From Planctomycetota bacterium (GTDB lineage: Bacteria > Planctomycetota > UBA1135 > UBA2386): DNA of 5,773 nucleotides. A program made the position numbers and the translations under genes. Shown here one piece after another: positions 1 to 5,773 of this stretch. The notes beneath the pieces were generated by a model that had not been told where the DNA came from, made no database searches, and saw only the letters and a program-made list of their open reading frames with translations. Within the stretch, counting starts at the first letter, position 1. Every line of letters begins with the position of its first letter. The stretch is taken from contig QJVU01000197.1 of NCBI GenBank assembly GCA_003235605.1, positions 1-5,773 on the forward strand. The letters run 5' to 3'.

Positions 1-49
1 CCCGGCGCGTCCGGCCTCGGTCGCTCCCCGGTAGATTCGATCGGGCTAC

Positions 50-754
50 ATGGTCGCAGTCGACAAGCAACCGGGTCTTGCGGTGCATCCGGCCGGGCGA
101 CGTGTCCACGGCACCCTCATCCACTTCTTGCACACCCGCTATCGCCGCCCCGGCGATCCAGAACATGACGTGGTACCACGGCTGCTCCACCGCATCGACC
201 GCGAGACCTCAGGCGTGGTCATGGCAAGTTTGGACGAGGGCTTTCACAGCCAGGTGGCGCGGCAGTTCGAGAACCGCCAGGTGAAGAAGACCTACCTGGC
301 TGTCGTGCACGGTTGCCCGCAGGAGCCGGTCGGCTGCATCGATTTGGCCATCGGACCCGACAAGGACTCTGCCATTCGATTGAAGCTCAAGGCCAACCGC
401 GATGGATCCGGTCTGCCTGCACTCACGAAGTACCGGGTGATTCGCCGCAACAGCCGGTTCGCGCTGGTAGAGATGGTGCCCAAGACCGGGCGGACCCATC
501 AGCTGCGGGTGCACATGGCAGCGTTGGGCTGTCCGCTCGTTGGGGACAAGGTCTATGGGGTCGACGACTCGGTCTTCCTGGAGTACCTGGAGAACCGGCT
601 CAGCGATGCCAGCCGTGAGCGCCTCGTGCTGTCGCGGCACGCGCTCCACAATGCGAGCCTCCGCTTCTACCACCCCTTTGAGGACCGGGAGATGCTCATC
701 ACGGCGCCCCTGCCGCCAGACATGGCAGCTCTGATGGCGGAAGCTGCCGGATGA
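50..754 (+). CDS. RluA-family 23S rRNA/tRNA pseudouridine synthase, N-terminus apparently shortened
   Basis: Isomerises uridine to pseudouridine in structured RNA (23S rRNA or tRNA) in the cytoplasm. The catalytic motif HRIDRETSG lies at residues 47-55, with Asp50 as the expected nucleophile. Other family blocks follow in order: VKKTYLAVVHG (78-88), the GRTHQLRVH motif (147-155), GCPLVGDKVYG (160-170) and RHALHNASL (196-204). The catalytic domain is complete from the VDKQPGL strand onwards. Relatives usually have a short strand of the type 'EDDxLL' before this point, and often an S4 RNA-binding domain; both are absent. The reading frame is closed by TAG at 32-34, only 15 bases before the ATG at 50, and no Shine-Dalgarno sequence is visible. 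The true start is therefore uncertain, and the gene could be a 5'-truncated or frameshifted copy. The target (RluA, RluC or RluD type) cannot be told from the sequence. It converges with the minus-strand small gene ending at 779. Confidence 0.88.
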   Translation: MVAVDKQPGLAVHPAGRRVHGTLIHFLHTRYRRPGDPEHDVVPRLLHRIDRETSGVVMASLDEGFHSQVARQFENRQVKKTYLAVVHGCPQEPVGCIDLAIGPDKDSAIRLKLKANRDGSGLPALTKYRVIRRNSRFALVEMVPKTGRTHQLRVHMAALGCPLVGDKVYGVDDSVFLEYLENRLSDASRERLVLSRHALHNASLRFYHPFEDREMLITAPLPPDMAALMAEAAG

Positions 755-778
755 GCCGGTGCGGCTGAGACGTTGCCC

Positions 779-1003
779 TCAGAGGGGGATGTTGAAGGGC
801 TGGGCCAGGCGATATCGGTCGGTCCGGCGGAGCGGGTCGGGGCTGAAACGGGCAGCGTCTTCCTCGGTCTTCGAGCCAAGCGACAGGCTCTGCTCCGGCG
901 GGGCGACTTCCTGCTGAGGACCCTTTTCCTTGCGGAGTTGGCGGGGGCGTACGGCCTTGTCGTCCAGCTCTCGCATCGCTGCCGTTTCAGGAACGAGGGA
1001 CAT
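779..1003 (-). CDS. Small hydrophilic protein of unknown function (74 aa)
   Basis: I do not recognise a family. The ATG at 1003-1001 is preceded by a perfect AGGAGG with a 6-nt spacer, the strongest ribosome binding site in the window. This start is chosen over an upstream in-frame ATG at 1054, which overlaps a candidate promoter and would place the ribosome binding site inside the gene. Roughly three quarters of codons end in G or C, as expected for a real gene here. The product starts MSLVPETAAMRELDD, has a basic patch around residues 19-27 (RPRQLRKEK), a Pro/Gln/Glu-rich middle, and ends DRYRLAQPFNIPL. It has no signal peptide, membrane segment or cysteines, and looks largely disordered. 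The gene lies after the membrane microprotein gene on the same strand, across an 82-bp spacer, and ends 24 bp from the convergent pseudouridine synthase gene. It may be transcribed separately. Function unknown. Confidence 0.72.
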   Translation of the reverse strand: MSLVPETAAMRELDDKAVRPRQLRKEKGPQQEVAPPEQSLSLGSKTEEDAARFSPDPLRRTDRYRLAQPFNIPL

Positions 1004-1009
1004 CTGAAA

Positions 1010-1015
1010 CCTCCT
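1010..1015 (-). promoter_or_regulatory. Strong Shine-Dalgarno for the 74-aa gene
   Basis: The minus strand reads AGGAGG here, six bases before the ATG at 1003. It decides the start of the small gene and contrasts with the weak or absent ribosome binding sites of the other genes in the window. Confidence 0.75.
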
Positions 1016-1025
1016 GAAGGCACAC

Positions 1026-1054
1026 ACTGTAGGTGGCTGCGCGGCGCGGCGCAA
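1026..1054 (-). promoter_or_regulatory. Candidate sigma70-type promoter for the 74-aa gene
   Basis: On the minus strand TTGCGC (1054-1049) and TACAGT (1031-1026) are separated by exactly 17 bases. They resemble the -35 and -10 boxes, with roughly four of six bases matching the -10 consensus. Transcription would start about 15 nt before the ATG, just ahead of the AGGAGG. The spacer is GC-rich and contains repeated GCGCC units. The match is partial and the consensus for this organism is unknown, so this is a suggestion. Confidence 0.33.
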
Positions 1055-1085
1055 CTCCCTCGCTAAGTGATCTTGAGCATGAGGC

Positions 1086-1205
1086 TTAGGTCATGAGGAA
1101 CAGCCCGAACAGGATCGGCACCACCATGAGCGCCAGGTAAAGGACGAGAATCGCCCAAAGCTCTCTGCGTAATGAGCTCTCCGGCGGTGTGTCAGGCCTG
1201 GGCAT
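1086..1205 (-). CDS. Single-span membrane microprotein (39 aa)
   Basis: A short gene starting with ATG at 1205-1203 inside the end of the permease gene (14-nt overlap, different frame) and ending at TAA (1088-1086). The product begins with a polar, charged segment, MPRPDTPPESSLRRE, followed by one hydrophobic helix of about 23 residues (LWAILVLYLALMVVPILFGLF), ending LMT. The two Arg residues just before the helix suggest an N-in, C-out orientation by the positive-inside rule. About 79% of its codons end in G or C. The start lies just upstream of the permease stop with only a weak purine run (AAGAAG) in front, so translation probably depends on coupling to the permease. By position it could be a small partner or stabiliser of the permease. 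No family recognised; the function is inferred from location only. Confidence 0.62.
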   Translation of the reverse strand: MPRPDTPPESSLRRELWAILVLYLALMVVPILFGLFLMT

Positions 1206-2703
1206 GTCTTCTTGCGCTGGAAATACACAGAAACGCCGCTGCGCCCACAAAGACCGCAATCAGGAGGCCCAGGACGCCGTCGGCGAGGAACGCGAAACCA
1301 CCTCCGAGCAGAGGCAGGACAAGAGCGCCGGTGAGCACCCCACCCATGTCGCTCCCCCCTTGGTCGCTGTCCTCGTCCACGGTGAAGGGCATGTGTTCCA
1401 GGTTCTGCACGCTCGTCCGGGTTACCAGGACCGCGATGCTGGTCGAGAACAGACTGAGGGCGAGCCCCAAACCGGCGGCAGCAGGTGTGTGCTCGCCGAA
1501 GGTGAGGACCGCTATCAGCGCGGTGACATGCACCGGCAGTATGACGTGGGTCGTGAGCGCGATGAGACTTGCGGCGCGGAACAGGGCCGGCGTTACATGA
1601 GGGCTTTGCTGGAACATCCAGCCGGCTCGTTCGTGGTCCGAGCGGGGCATGAAAGCCACCAGGAACGGCATGAAGATCGCTGGGAACTGCAGCGCGACCC
1701 CCAACAGCAGGCGGCGCGCCTGAGGTTCCCCCGCTGCCGTGAAGCTCAACAGCACCATTGCGAAGGGCAGGCCGAACAGCGGCAGCACACGTGCCCGGAA
1801 GCCGGGGCTGCGATAGATCATCGTGGAGATGAATGCCGTGGCCCCCAGAAGCGCTCCCCTTCGTGCGATAGCCTGGTCGAGGGTCTCCAGCCAACGATGG
1901 CGCGGGGGCCTGTTCGCGCGTCGGCGCAGCGCTGCGGTCTGCATGGTGGAGGACACCGCGTAGAGCAGGACGCAGGCCGTCAGGAGATATGCGAGGAACC
2001 ACCAGCTCCTGGGATCGCCAACGAATCGCGCCCCCCAGTAAGGTGGCCAGGCCCACGCCGAGGCGGGCCCGAGGGGTACATCGGCGGCGGTGCCTTCCAG
2101 GTGGCGAAGGCAGACCACCATCAACAGGAAGCCGCCCCCGAGCAGCAGCGCCTTCAACGTGCCCACCGCCAACTGGGCCCGGGCTGGACCGAACAGAAGG
2201 TGCACCGCGCGGGTGAACACCGCCAGGCAGCCAGCCATGATGCCCGCGCTCAGGCATGCGACCGCCAGGTAGGCGGGAGTCACCCACAGTTCTTGTCCGC
2301 ACACCCAATAGGCAATCACGGCAGGTGGCAAGGCCATGCCGACGGTCACCAGGCACAGGTGGAAGCCGCCGTGCAGCGCCCGGGCCAGGGTCAGTGCAGT
2401 TGCGGGCAACGGCGCGGTGCGGGCCACGATCTCGTCAGCCAGCGTCCTCTTGTAGCGCTGCGGATCGCCGAGGAGACCGATGCCCACCATCAGAGTGGAC
2501 AACGACAGGTTCGCCGCCAGATAAGCCACGTCGTTCTCGTATGGAGGCTCGGACACGACCAGGATAGCGAACACCAGTCCGATGAAGGCTTGGGTGAAGA
2601 TCGTCGTGGTCAGACTGCTGCCCGGTTGTCCGCTCTTGCGGCTGTCCCCGAAGAAATCCAGCACCAGCCATGCGTGCACCAGCGCCAGGATGCGGGACGT
2701 CAT
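1192..2703 (-). CDS. Polytopic membrane protein, ABC-2-type permease-like (503 aa)
   Basis: An integral inner-membrane protein with about ten to twelve hydrophobic segments, roughly at residues 34-51, 60-78, 112-134, 141-163, 180-198, 235-254, 305-322, 331-351, 377-401, 407-428 and 455-495. A cytoplasmic-looking Arg-rich stretch (residues 256-285) separates two halves. After the second segment comes a polar stretch with a PLP motif (98-100) and another helix. A second polar loop, SDHERAGWMFQQSP (355-368), precedes the next helical group. Both resemble the coupling regions of ABC-2 exporter permeases (transmembrane subunits that need a separate ATPase), but this is similarity of pattern, not a firm family match. 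An acidic loop (VDEDSDQGGSD, 442-452) precedes the last two segments. No ATPase gene lies in the window. The ATG overlaps the FIST stop as ATGA and has no good ribosome binding site, indicating translational coupling. Substrate unknown. Confidence 0.8.
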   Translation of the reverse strand: MTSRILALVHAWLVLDFFGDSRKSGQPGSSLTTTIFTQAFIGLVFAILVVSEPPYENDVAYLAANLSLSTLMVGIGLLGDPQRYKRTLADEIVARTAPLPATALTLARALHGGFHLCLVTVGMALPPAVIAYWVCGQELWVTPAYLAVACLSAGIMAGCLAVFTRAVHLLFGPARAQLAVGTLKALLLGGGFLLMVVCLRHLEGTAADVPLGPASAWAWPPYWGARFVGDPRSWWFLAYLLTACVLLYAVSSTMQTAALRRRANRPPRHRWLETLDQAIARRGALLGATAFISTMIYRSPGFRARVLPLFGLPFAMVLLSFTAAGEPQARRLLLGVALQFPAIFMPFLVAFMPRSDHERAGWMFQQSPHVTPALFRAASLIALTTHVILPVHVTALIAVLTFGEHTPAAAGLGLALSLFSTSIAVLVTRTSVQNLEHMPFTVDEDSDQGGSDMGGVLTGALVLPLLGGGFAFLADGVLGLLIAVFVGAAAFLCISSARRHAQA

Positions 2704-3911
2704 GAGGGCTGGGGTGACTTCTGGCGAAACACCCCGAAGGAGGATGTGTAGCCGTGAAGATAGGTCGTGTTCTGCACCGGGCCGATCTCACCGTTGCAGA
2801 AGAAGCCGCTCAGCGGTACCGCTCCGACCAGCTCTCGGAACACCCGACTGTCGTGATGGGGCTCGCCGTACAAATGCTCTCCGCGACCCAGGCAGGAGAA
2901 CAGCAGGGCGCCCTTGTAGTCGTCTCTGTCACGGCGACTCCCGAGCACCTGCCTCAGGTCCTGGTCGCTCGAGGAGCCATCGCGCAGGTGGAACTGCACC
3001 GGTCGTCCCACCGGCAGCAGGGCCCCCACGGCCAGGCTGCCGGTGCTGGGGTCAAAGCCCAGGATGTTCCTGATCAGGAAGTCACCGTGCCGGGGTGCGC
3101 TGGTTGCAAAGGGATCCATGGCGATGCCCAGGAACAAGGGCATGTTGTGTGCCAGTTCCAAGTCATCGCCCTGCAGCGATTGCAGCTGCTCCTGCAGGAA
3201 CGCCGTCGAGGGCTTGCCATCGACCTCGATCAGCATGTTGCGGCTGGCCTTGGTGATCCGGCCGACCTTGCCGAAGGGCTTGCAACCCTGGGCCACCATC
3301 GTGTCCATCACTATGTTGCCACGGAAGCCAGCCACCACGGCACCGCTATGGTGGCAGCTCCGGTCACGGAACAACGCATTCCCGCCTGGCTCGCTGGCAC
3401 CGCTGGCGATGCCGCCCACCTTCGGTGCATCGGGGTAGGCGAAGTCCATCCCCGCCAGCAGCCGATCGGTCGAGAACGAGAACGGGTCCGGCACGATGAC
3501 GAACCCCGCCGCATGCTGCGGAGACACGCCGATGAGGTCGATCCACTCCGATGGTGACGCATCCCCGTCGGGGATGTCCCCGTCGGTCAGGTGCGTGGCG
3601 GTGACCTCCACCGCGGGAAGCGAGGCGGTCGTCAGGCTCACCGCCGCCATGCCGCCCTCCACCTCGAACCCGGTGCCGATGATGCCGCCCCCGGAGCAGC
3701 CCAGGAGCGTGCCTGGGTCCAGGAGCCGGTGCAGCAGCTCCGGCACCTCCTCCAAGCGCTGCCCGAAACAGTTGGACACGAATGCAAAGCAGAGGTCGAC
3801 ACTCGCGCCGTCCAGGTTGATCAGTACCTCGTCTGCTGCCTCGTGGCAGGCTTCTTCGAGGTCCGGTTTGGTGGAGAGGCTGGAGCTGAAGATCATCGGC
3901 CCTTGCACCAT
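2700..3911 (-). CDS. FIST-domain protein (FIST_N + FIST_C), putative small-ligand sensor
   Basis: FIST (F-box and intracellular signal transduction) domains are predicted ligand-binding sensor modules, often fused to kinases, chemotaxis receptors or cyclic-di-GMP enzymes; here the protein stands alone. FIST_N covers about residues 35-220, with the glycine-rich LLGCSGGGIIGTG (69-81) and GCKPFGKVGRITKA (209-222). FIST_C covers about 225-395, with the hallmark LLFSCLGRGEHLYG (336-349), GFFCNGEIGPV (369-379) and the terminal TYLHGYTSSFGVF (383-395). There is no signal peptide or membrane helix, so it is cytoplasmic. The ATG at 3911 lies 6 nt after the addA stop and has no clear ribosome binding site. 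ATG at 3896 (Met6) is a credible alternative, because the FIST-like sequence begins there (IFSSSLSTKPD) and AAGGG precedes it. The gene overlaps the permease start by 4 nt. Ligand and partner are unknown; membership of the FIST family is secure. Confidence 0.92.
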   Translation of the reverse strand: MVQGPMIFSSSLSTKPDLEEACHEAADEVLINLDGASVDLCFAFVSNCFGQRLEEVPELLHRLLDPGTLLGCSGGGIIGTGFEVEGGMAAVSLTTASLPAVEVTATHLTDGDIPDGDASPSEWIDLIGVSPQHAAGFVIVPDPFSFSTDRLLAGMDFAYPDAPKVGGIASGASEPGGNALFRDRSCHHSGAVVAGFRGNIVMDTMVAQGCKPFGKVGRITKASRNMLIEVDGKPSTAFLQEQLQSLQGDDLELAHNMPLFLGIAMDPFATSAPRHGDFLIRNILGFDPSTGSLAVGALLPVGRPVQFHLRDGSSSDQDLRQVLGSRRDRDDYKGALLFSCLGRGEHLYGEPHHDSRVFRELVGAVPLSGFFCNGEIGPVQNTTYLHGYTSSFGVFRQKSPQPS

Positions 3912-3917
3912 ACGCGA

Positions 3918-5773
3918 CTAGCGGAGCGAGATCGACCGGTCTGCGCGGAGGAAGTGGACGACCAACTCCACGTCTGGGTGTTTCTCGCGGTCCAGACCAA
4001 GAACCAGGCCACGTCCGTAGGCCTCCAGTTGCTTCCGGTAGTGCTCGGCAGCCCGTTCGTGGGCACCCTCGAGGACGCGGTCGGTCTTCCAATCGATGGC
4101 AACGAAGTGACCGTCGCCTTCCTGCAAGAGCGCATCCACGAAGCCGTTGGTGATCGTGCCCGAATCCGGGTCGTGGAAGCTCAGGGGCACCTCCCGCCAC
4201 ACCCGGTGTGCCGCGGCGAGGCGCTTGCGGATCGCCGACTTGTGGAACAAGTGCGCCATCGGGCGCAGCTCCTCTGGATGCGGCAGGCTCAGGAGCAGGT
4301 CCTCGTCCACGGTCTCGCGGTCCAGATCCACTGCCGCCAGGTAGTCGTGCATTGCTGCCCCAAGCTCCTGGGCGGGCACTGTCGCCGCAGCCACCGCCGC
4401 CTTGTCGATGTGCTCGAACTCCACGAGCTCCTTGGTCCGGCTCGGGGCGATCTCCGCTGGTCGAACGTGTTGTGAGAGCGTGGCGACCCGCTGGTGCCAG
4501 GTTTCCAGGGCCGCGAGGATCTTTCCAGGATCTGCGGCGGTCGTTGTGGTCTCGGTGGTTGCACTGCCATCCGCCGCACTGATGCGGGTGATCCCCTGTG
4601 GAGCCACGTTGTTGATGTCGTCCAGCCAGATCCCACTCCTCTCGCCCCCGCCGTGGATCATCACCAGCTTGTCGCGCGCCCTCGTCGCTGCCACGTAGAA
4701 CAACCGCCGGTGTTCGGCATGGGCGTGTTCCTTGTTTGCGCTCTTGCTCAAGAGGCTCTGGGTGTTCTCGATGTCGGTGACCTTGACCGCGATCGCTTCG
4801 TACCCATCGGCGTCGAACTGCCGCTCCACCTTGGTTCGGTCCTGCGTTCCCTCTTCCCTCACCCAGCGCGCCAGGTCAGGCAGCAGCACCGTCCCGAACT
4901 CCAGCCCCTTGGCTTTGTGGATGGTGATGATCCGCACCACGTCGAGACCGCCGCTGAACAGGTCGCTCTCCTCGTCGTCGGTCTCCAGCCGCGTGTGCCG
5001 CGCCAGGAACCGCGCCACGTCCTGGAGATCCGAGAACTCCCTGCCCAGGAGTTCCTGGATCAGGCGGTCCAGGTTTGCCAGCCGCTGGGCGCCCTCGAAG
5101 CCCGACCCCTCCATGAGCCGCAGGTGGTCCAGACCCAGGATCTTCGTCACCGCCTGGTCCACGGGCAGCCCGAGCACCCTGCGATGCAGGGTCTTCAGCA
5201 CCCAGAGGCAACGTTGTACCGGGTTGCTGCCCTGGCCCTCCTCCTCCTTGACGGAGCGATAGTCCAGCGACCCACCGCGCAGGCGATGGTCCAGGATGTC
5301 GGAATCGCCTGCCCCCGAGAACGCCGAGCGCAGCAACGCCAGCACGGGCACCGGATCGTGCGGGAACGCCATGGCGTTCACCAGTGCGGTTGCGAGGATC
5401 ACCTCCTGCCGGGAGTAGAAACGCCGGCTGCCTTCCAGGACGTAGGGAATCCCGCTTTCCCGAAGAGGCCGCATCAACCATGTGGCGTCCGCTGCCCTGA
5501 GAAGGATGGCCATCTCGCCGTAGCCAGTCCCCTCCCGACGAAGGCGCTGGATGGACTCGACGATCAGGCGGCCCTCCCGCGCCCGCCGTTCGTCAGCGGT
5601 GAGGGGATCCTCGTTGTCGCTGCGCACGAGCTCCACGCAGGTGCTGCTGCCACCCTCCCTGTGGGGCACGACGGCTTCGTAGCCGAATTGGTAGGGTGGA
5701 TAGTCCTGAATCGCGCGGGCACAAACCTCGTTGACGAACCCGAGCACCGGAGGGAGCGAACGGAAGTTGGCGG
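3918..5773 (-). CDS. addA: AddA-like ATP-dependent helicase/nuclease, C-terminal part (5' end beyond the window)
   Basis: A UvrD/Rep superfamily 1 helicase fused to a PD-(D/E)XK nuclease, the architecture of AddA/RecB, which process double-strand DNA ends before RecA loading. The frame is open to the right edge. It enters with ANFRSLPPVLGFVNE, the motif IV region, so the ATP-binding Walker A half is outside. Numbering from the GTG at 5747: GSRRFYSRQEV at 106-116, motif V ITIHKAKGLEF at 274-284 and motif VI RRLFYVAATRARDKL at 347-361. The nuclease domain shows LGAAMH (His467), Glu519, Asp538 in NGFVDAL, Asp552 and Lys554 in IDWKTD, and Gln573/Tyr577 (QLEAY), so its catalytic residues appear intact. 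A Thr-rich linker (398-403) separates the domains. It ends with TAG, 6 nt before the FIST ATG. About 617 residues are visible, fitting a full protein of 1,000-1,200. AddA is preferred over RecB because of the DWKTD motif and overall layout; an addB partner may lie beyond the edge. Confidence 0.87.
   Translation of the reverse strand, partial: ANFRSLPPVLGFVNEVCARAIQDYPPYQFGYEAVVPHREGGSSTCVELVRSDNEDPLTADERRAREGRLIVESIQRLRREGTGYGEMAILLRAADATWLMRPLRESGIPYVLEGSRRFYSRQEVILATALVNAMAFPHDPVPVLALLRSAFSGAGDSDILDHRLRGGSLDYRSVKEEEGQGSNPVQRCLWVLKTLHRRVLGLPVDQAVTKILGLDHLRLMEGSGFEGAQRLANLDRLIQELLGREFSDLQDVARFLARHTRLETDDEESDLFSGGLDVVRIITIHKAKGLEFGTVLLPDLARWVREEGTQDRTKVERQFDADGYEAIAVKVTDIENTQSLLSKSANKEHAHAEHRRLFYVAATRARDKLVMIHGGGERSGIWLDDINNVAPQGITRISAADGSATTETTTTAADPGKILAALETWHQRVATLSQHVRPAEIAPSRTKELVEFEHIDKAAVAAATVPAQELGAAMHDYLAAVDLDRETVDEDLLLSLPHPEELRPMAHLFHKSAIRKRLAAAHRVWREVPLSFHDPDSGTITNGFVDALLQEGDGHFVAIDWKTDRVLEGAHERAAEHYRKQLEAYGRGLVLGLDREKHPDVELVVHFLRADRSISLR

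Noticed and set aside
754..766. Small inverted repeat AGCCG-GTG-CGGCT between the convergent genes, as a terminator
   Set aside because: The stem is only 5 bp and there is no T-run on either strand, so an intrinsic terminator is not supported, though the position after the rluA-like stop is suggestive.
1039..1054. GCGCGGCGC-type short repeats in the spacer upstream of the 74-aa gene
   Set aside because: Simple GC-rich repetition of a few bases; too short to call an operator or repeat element.
1091..2356. A 421-codon minus-strand frame overlapping the permease gene
   Set aside because: The product is Arg/Gly/Pro-rich low-complexity sequence typical of an out-of-frame reading, and it conflicts with the permease and microprotein frames.
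1189..2751. A 520-codon open frame on the plus strand opposite the permease gene
   Set aside because: It is rich in Gln, His, Arg and Gly with no domain or membrane pattern, and mirrors the permease gene whose protein has coherent transmembrane segments. Long antisense frames are expected in GC-rich DNA.
2754..3557. Plus-strand open frame opposite the FIST gene
   Set aside because: The FIST frame carries clear family motifs across this whole interval; the plus-strand product shows none.
3591..4475. Plus-strand open frame opposite the FIST/addA junction
   Set aside because: It spans two well-supported minus-strand genes, has no recognisable motif and no ribosome binding site of note.

Overview
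The window is a high-GC bacterial stretch with strongly GC-biased third codon positions. It is densely packed with short spacers and has no RNA genes, insertion sequences, CRISPR arrays or long non-coding gaps. Nothing in it fixes the taxon. The style (GC-rich, RluA-type pseudouridine synthase, AddA-type helicase-nuclease, FIST protein, ABC-2-like permease) would fit Planctomycetota, Myxococcota, Acidobacteriota or a similar lineage; this is only an impression.

Layout. On the plus strand, 50-754 encodes an RluA-family pseudouridine synthase whose 5' end looks shortened. Everything else is on the minus strand. Read from right to left it comprises: (1) the C-terminal half of an AddA/RecB-like helicase-nuclease (3918-5773, running off the right edge); (2) a stand-alone FIST-domain protein (2700-3911); (3) a polytopic membrane protein resembling an ABC-2-type permease (1192-2703); (4) a 39-residue single-span membrane microprotein (1086-1205); and (5) after an 82-bp spacer with a candidate promoter, a 74-residue hydrophilic protein of unknown function with a perfect AGGAGG ribosome binding site (779-1003). 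The last gene converges on the rluA-like gene with a 24-bp gap.

How the genes relate. Genes 1-4 form a tight block: a 6-nt gap between addA and the FIST gene, a 4-nt ATGA overlap between the FIST and permease genes, and a 14-nt overlap between the permease and microprotein genes. They are very probably one transcript with translational coupling. AddA is a double-strand-break end-processing enzyme. FIST proteins are thought to be small-ligand sensors. The permease has no ATPase gene beside it. No known pathway joins these parts, so the FIST/permease/microprotein trio is the most interesting part of the window: a possible sensor-plus-membrane module riding downstream of a DNA repair gene.
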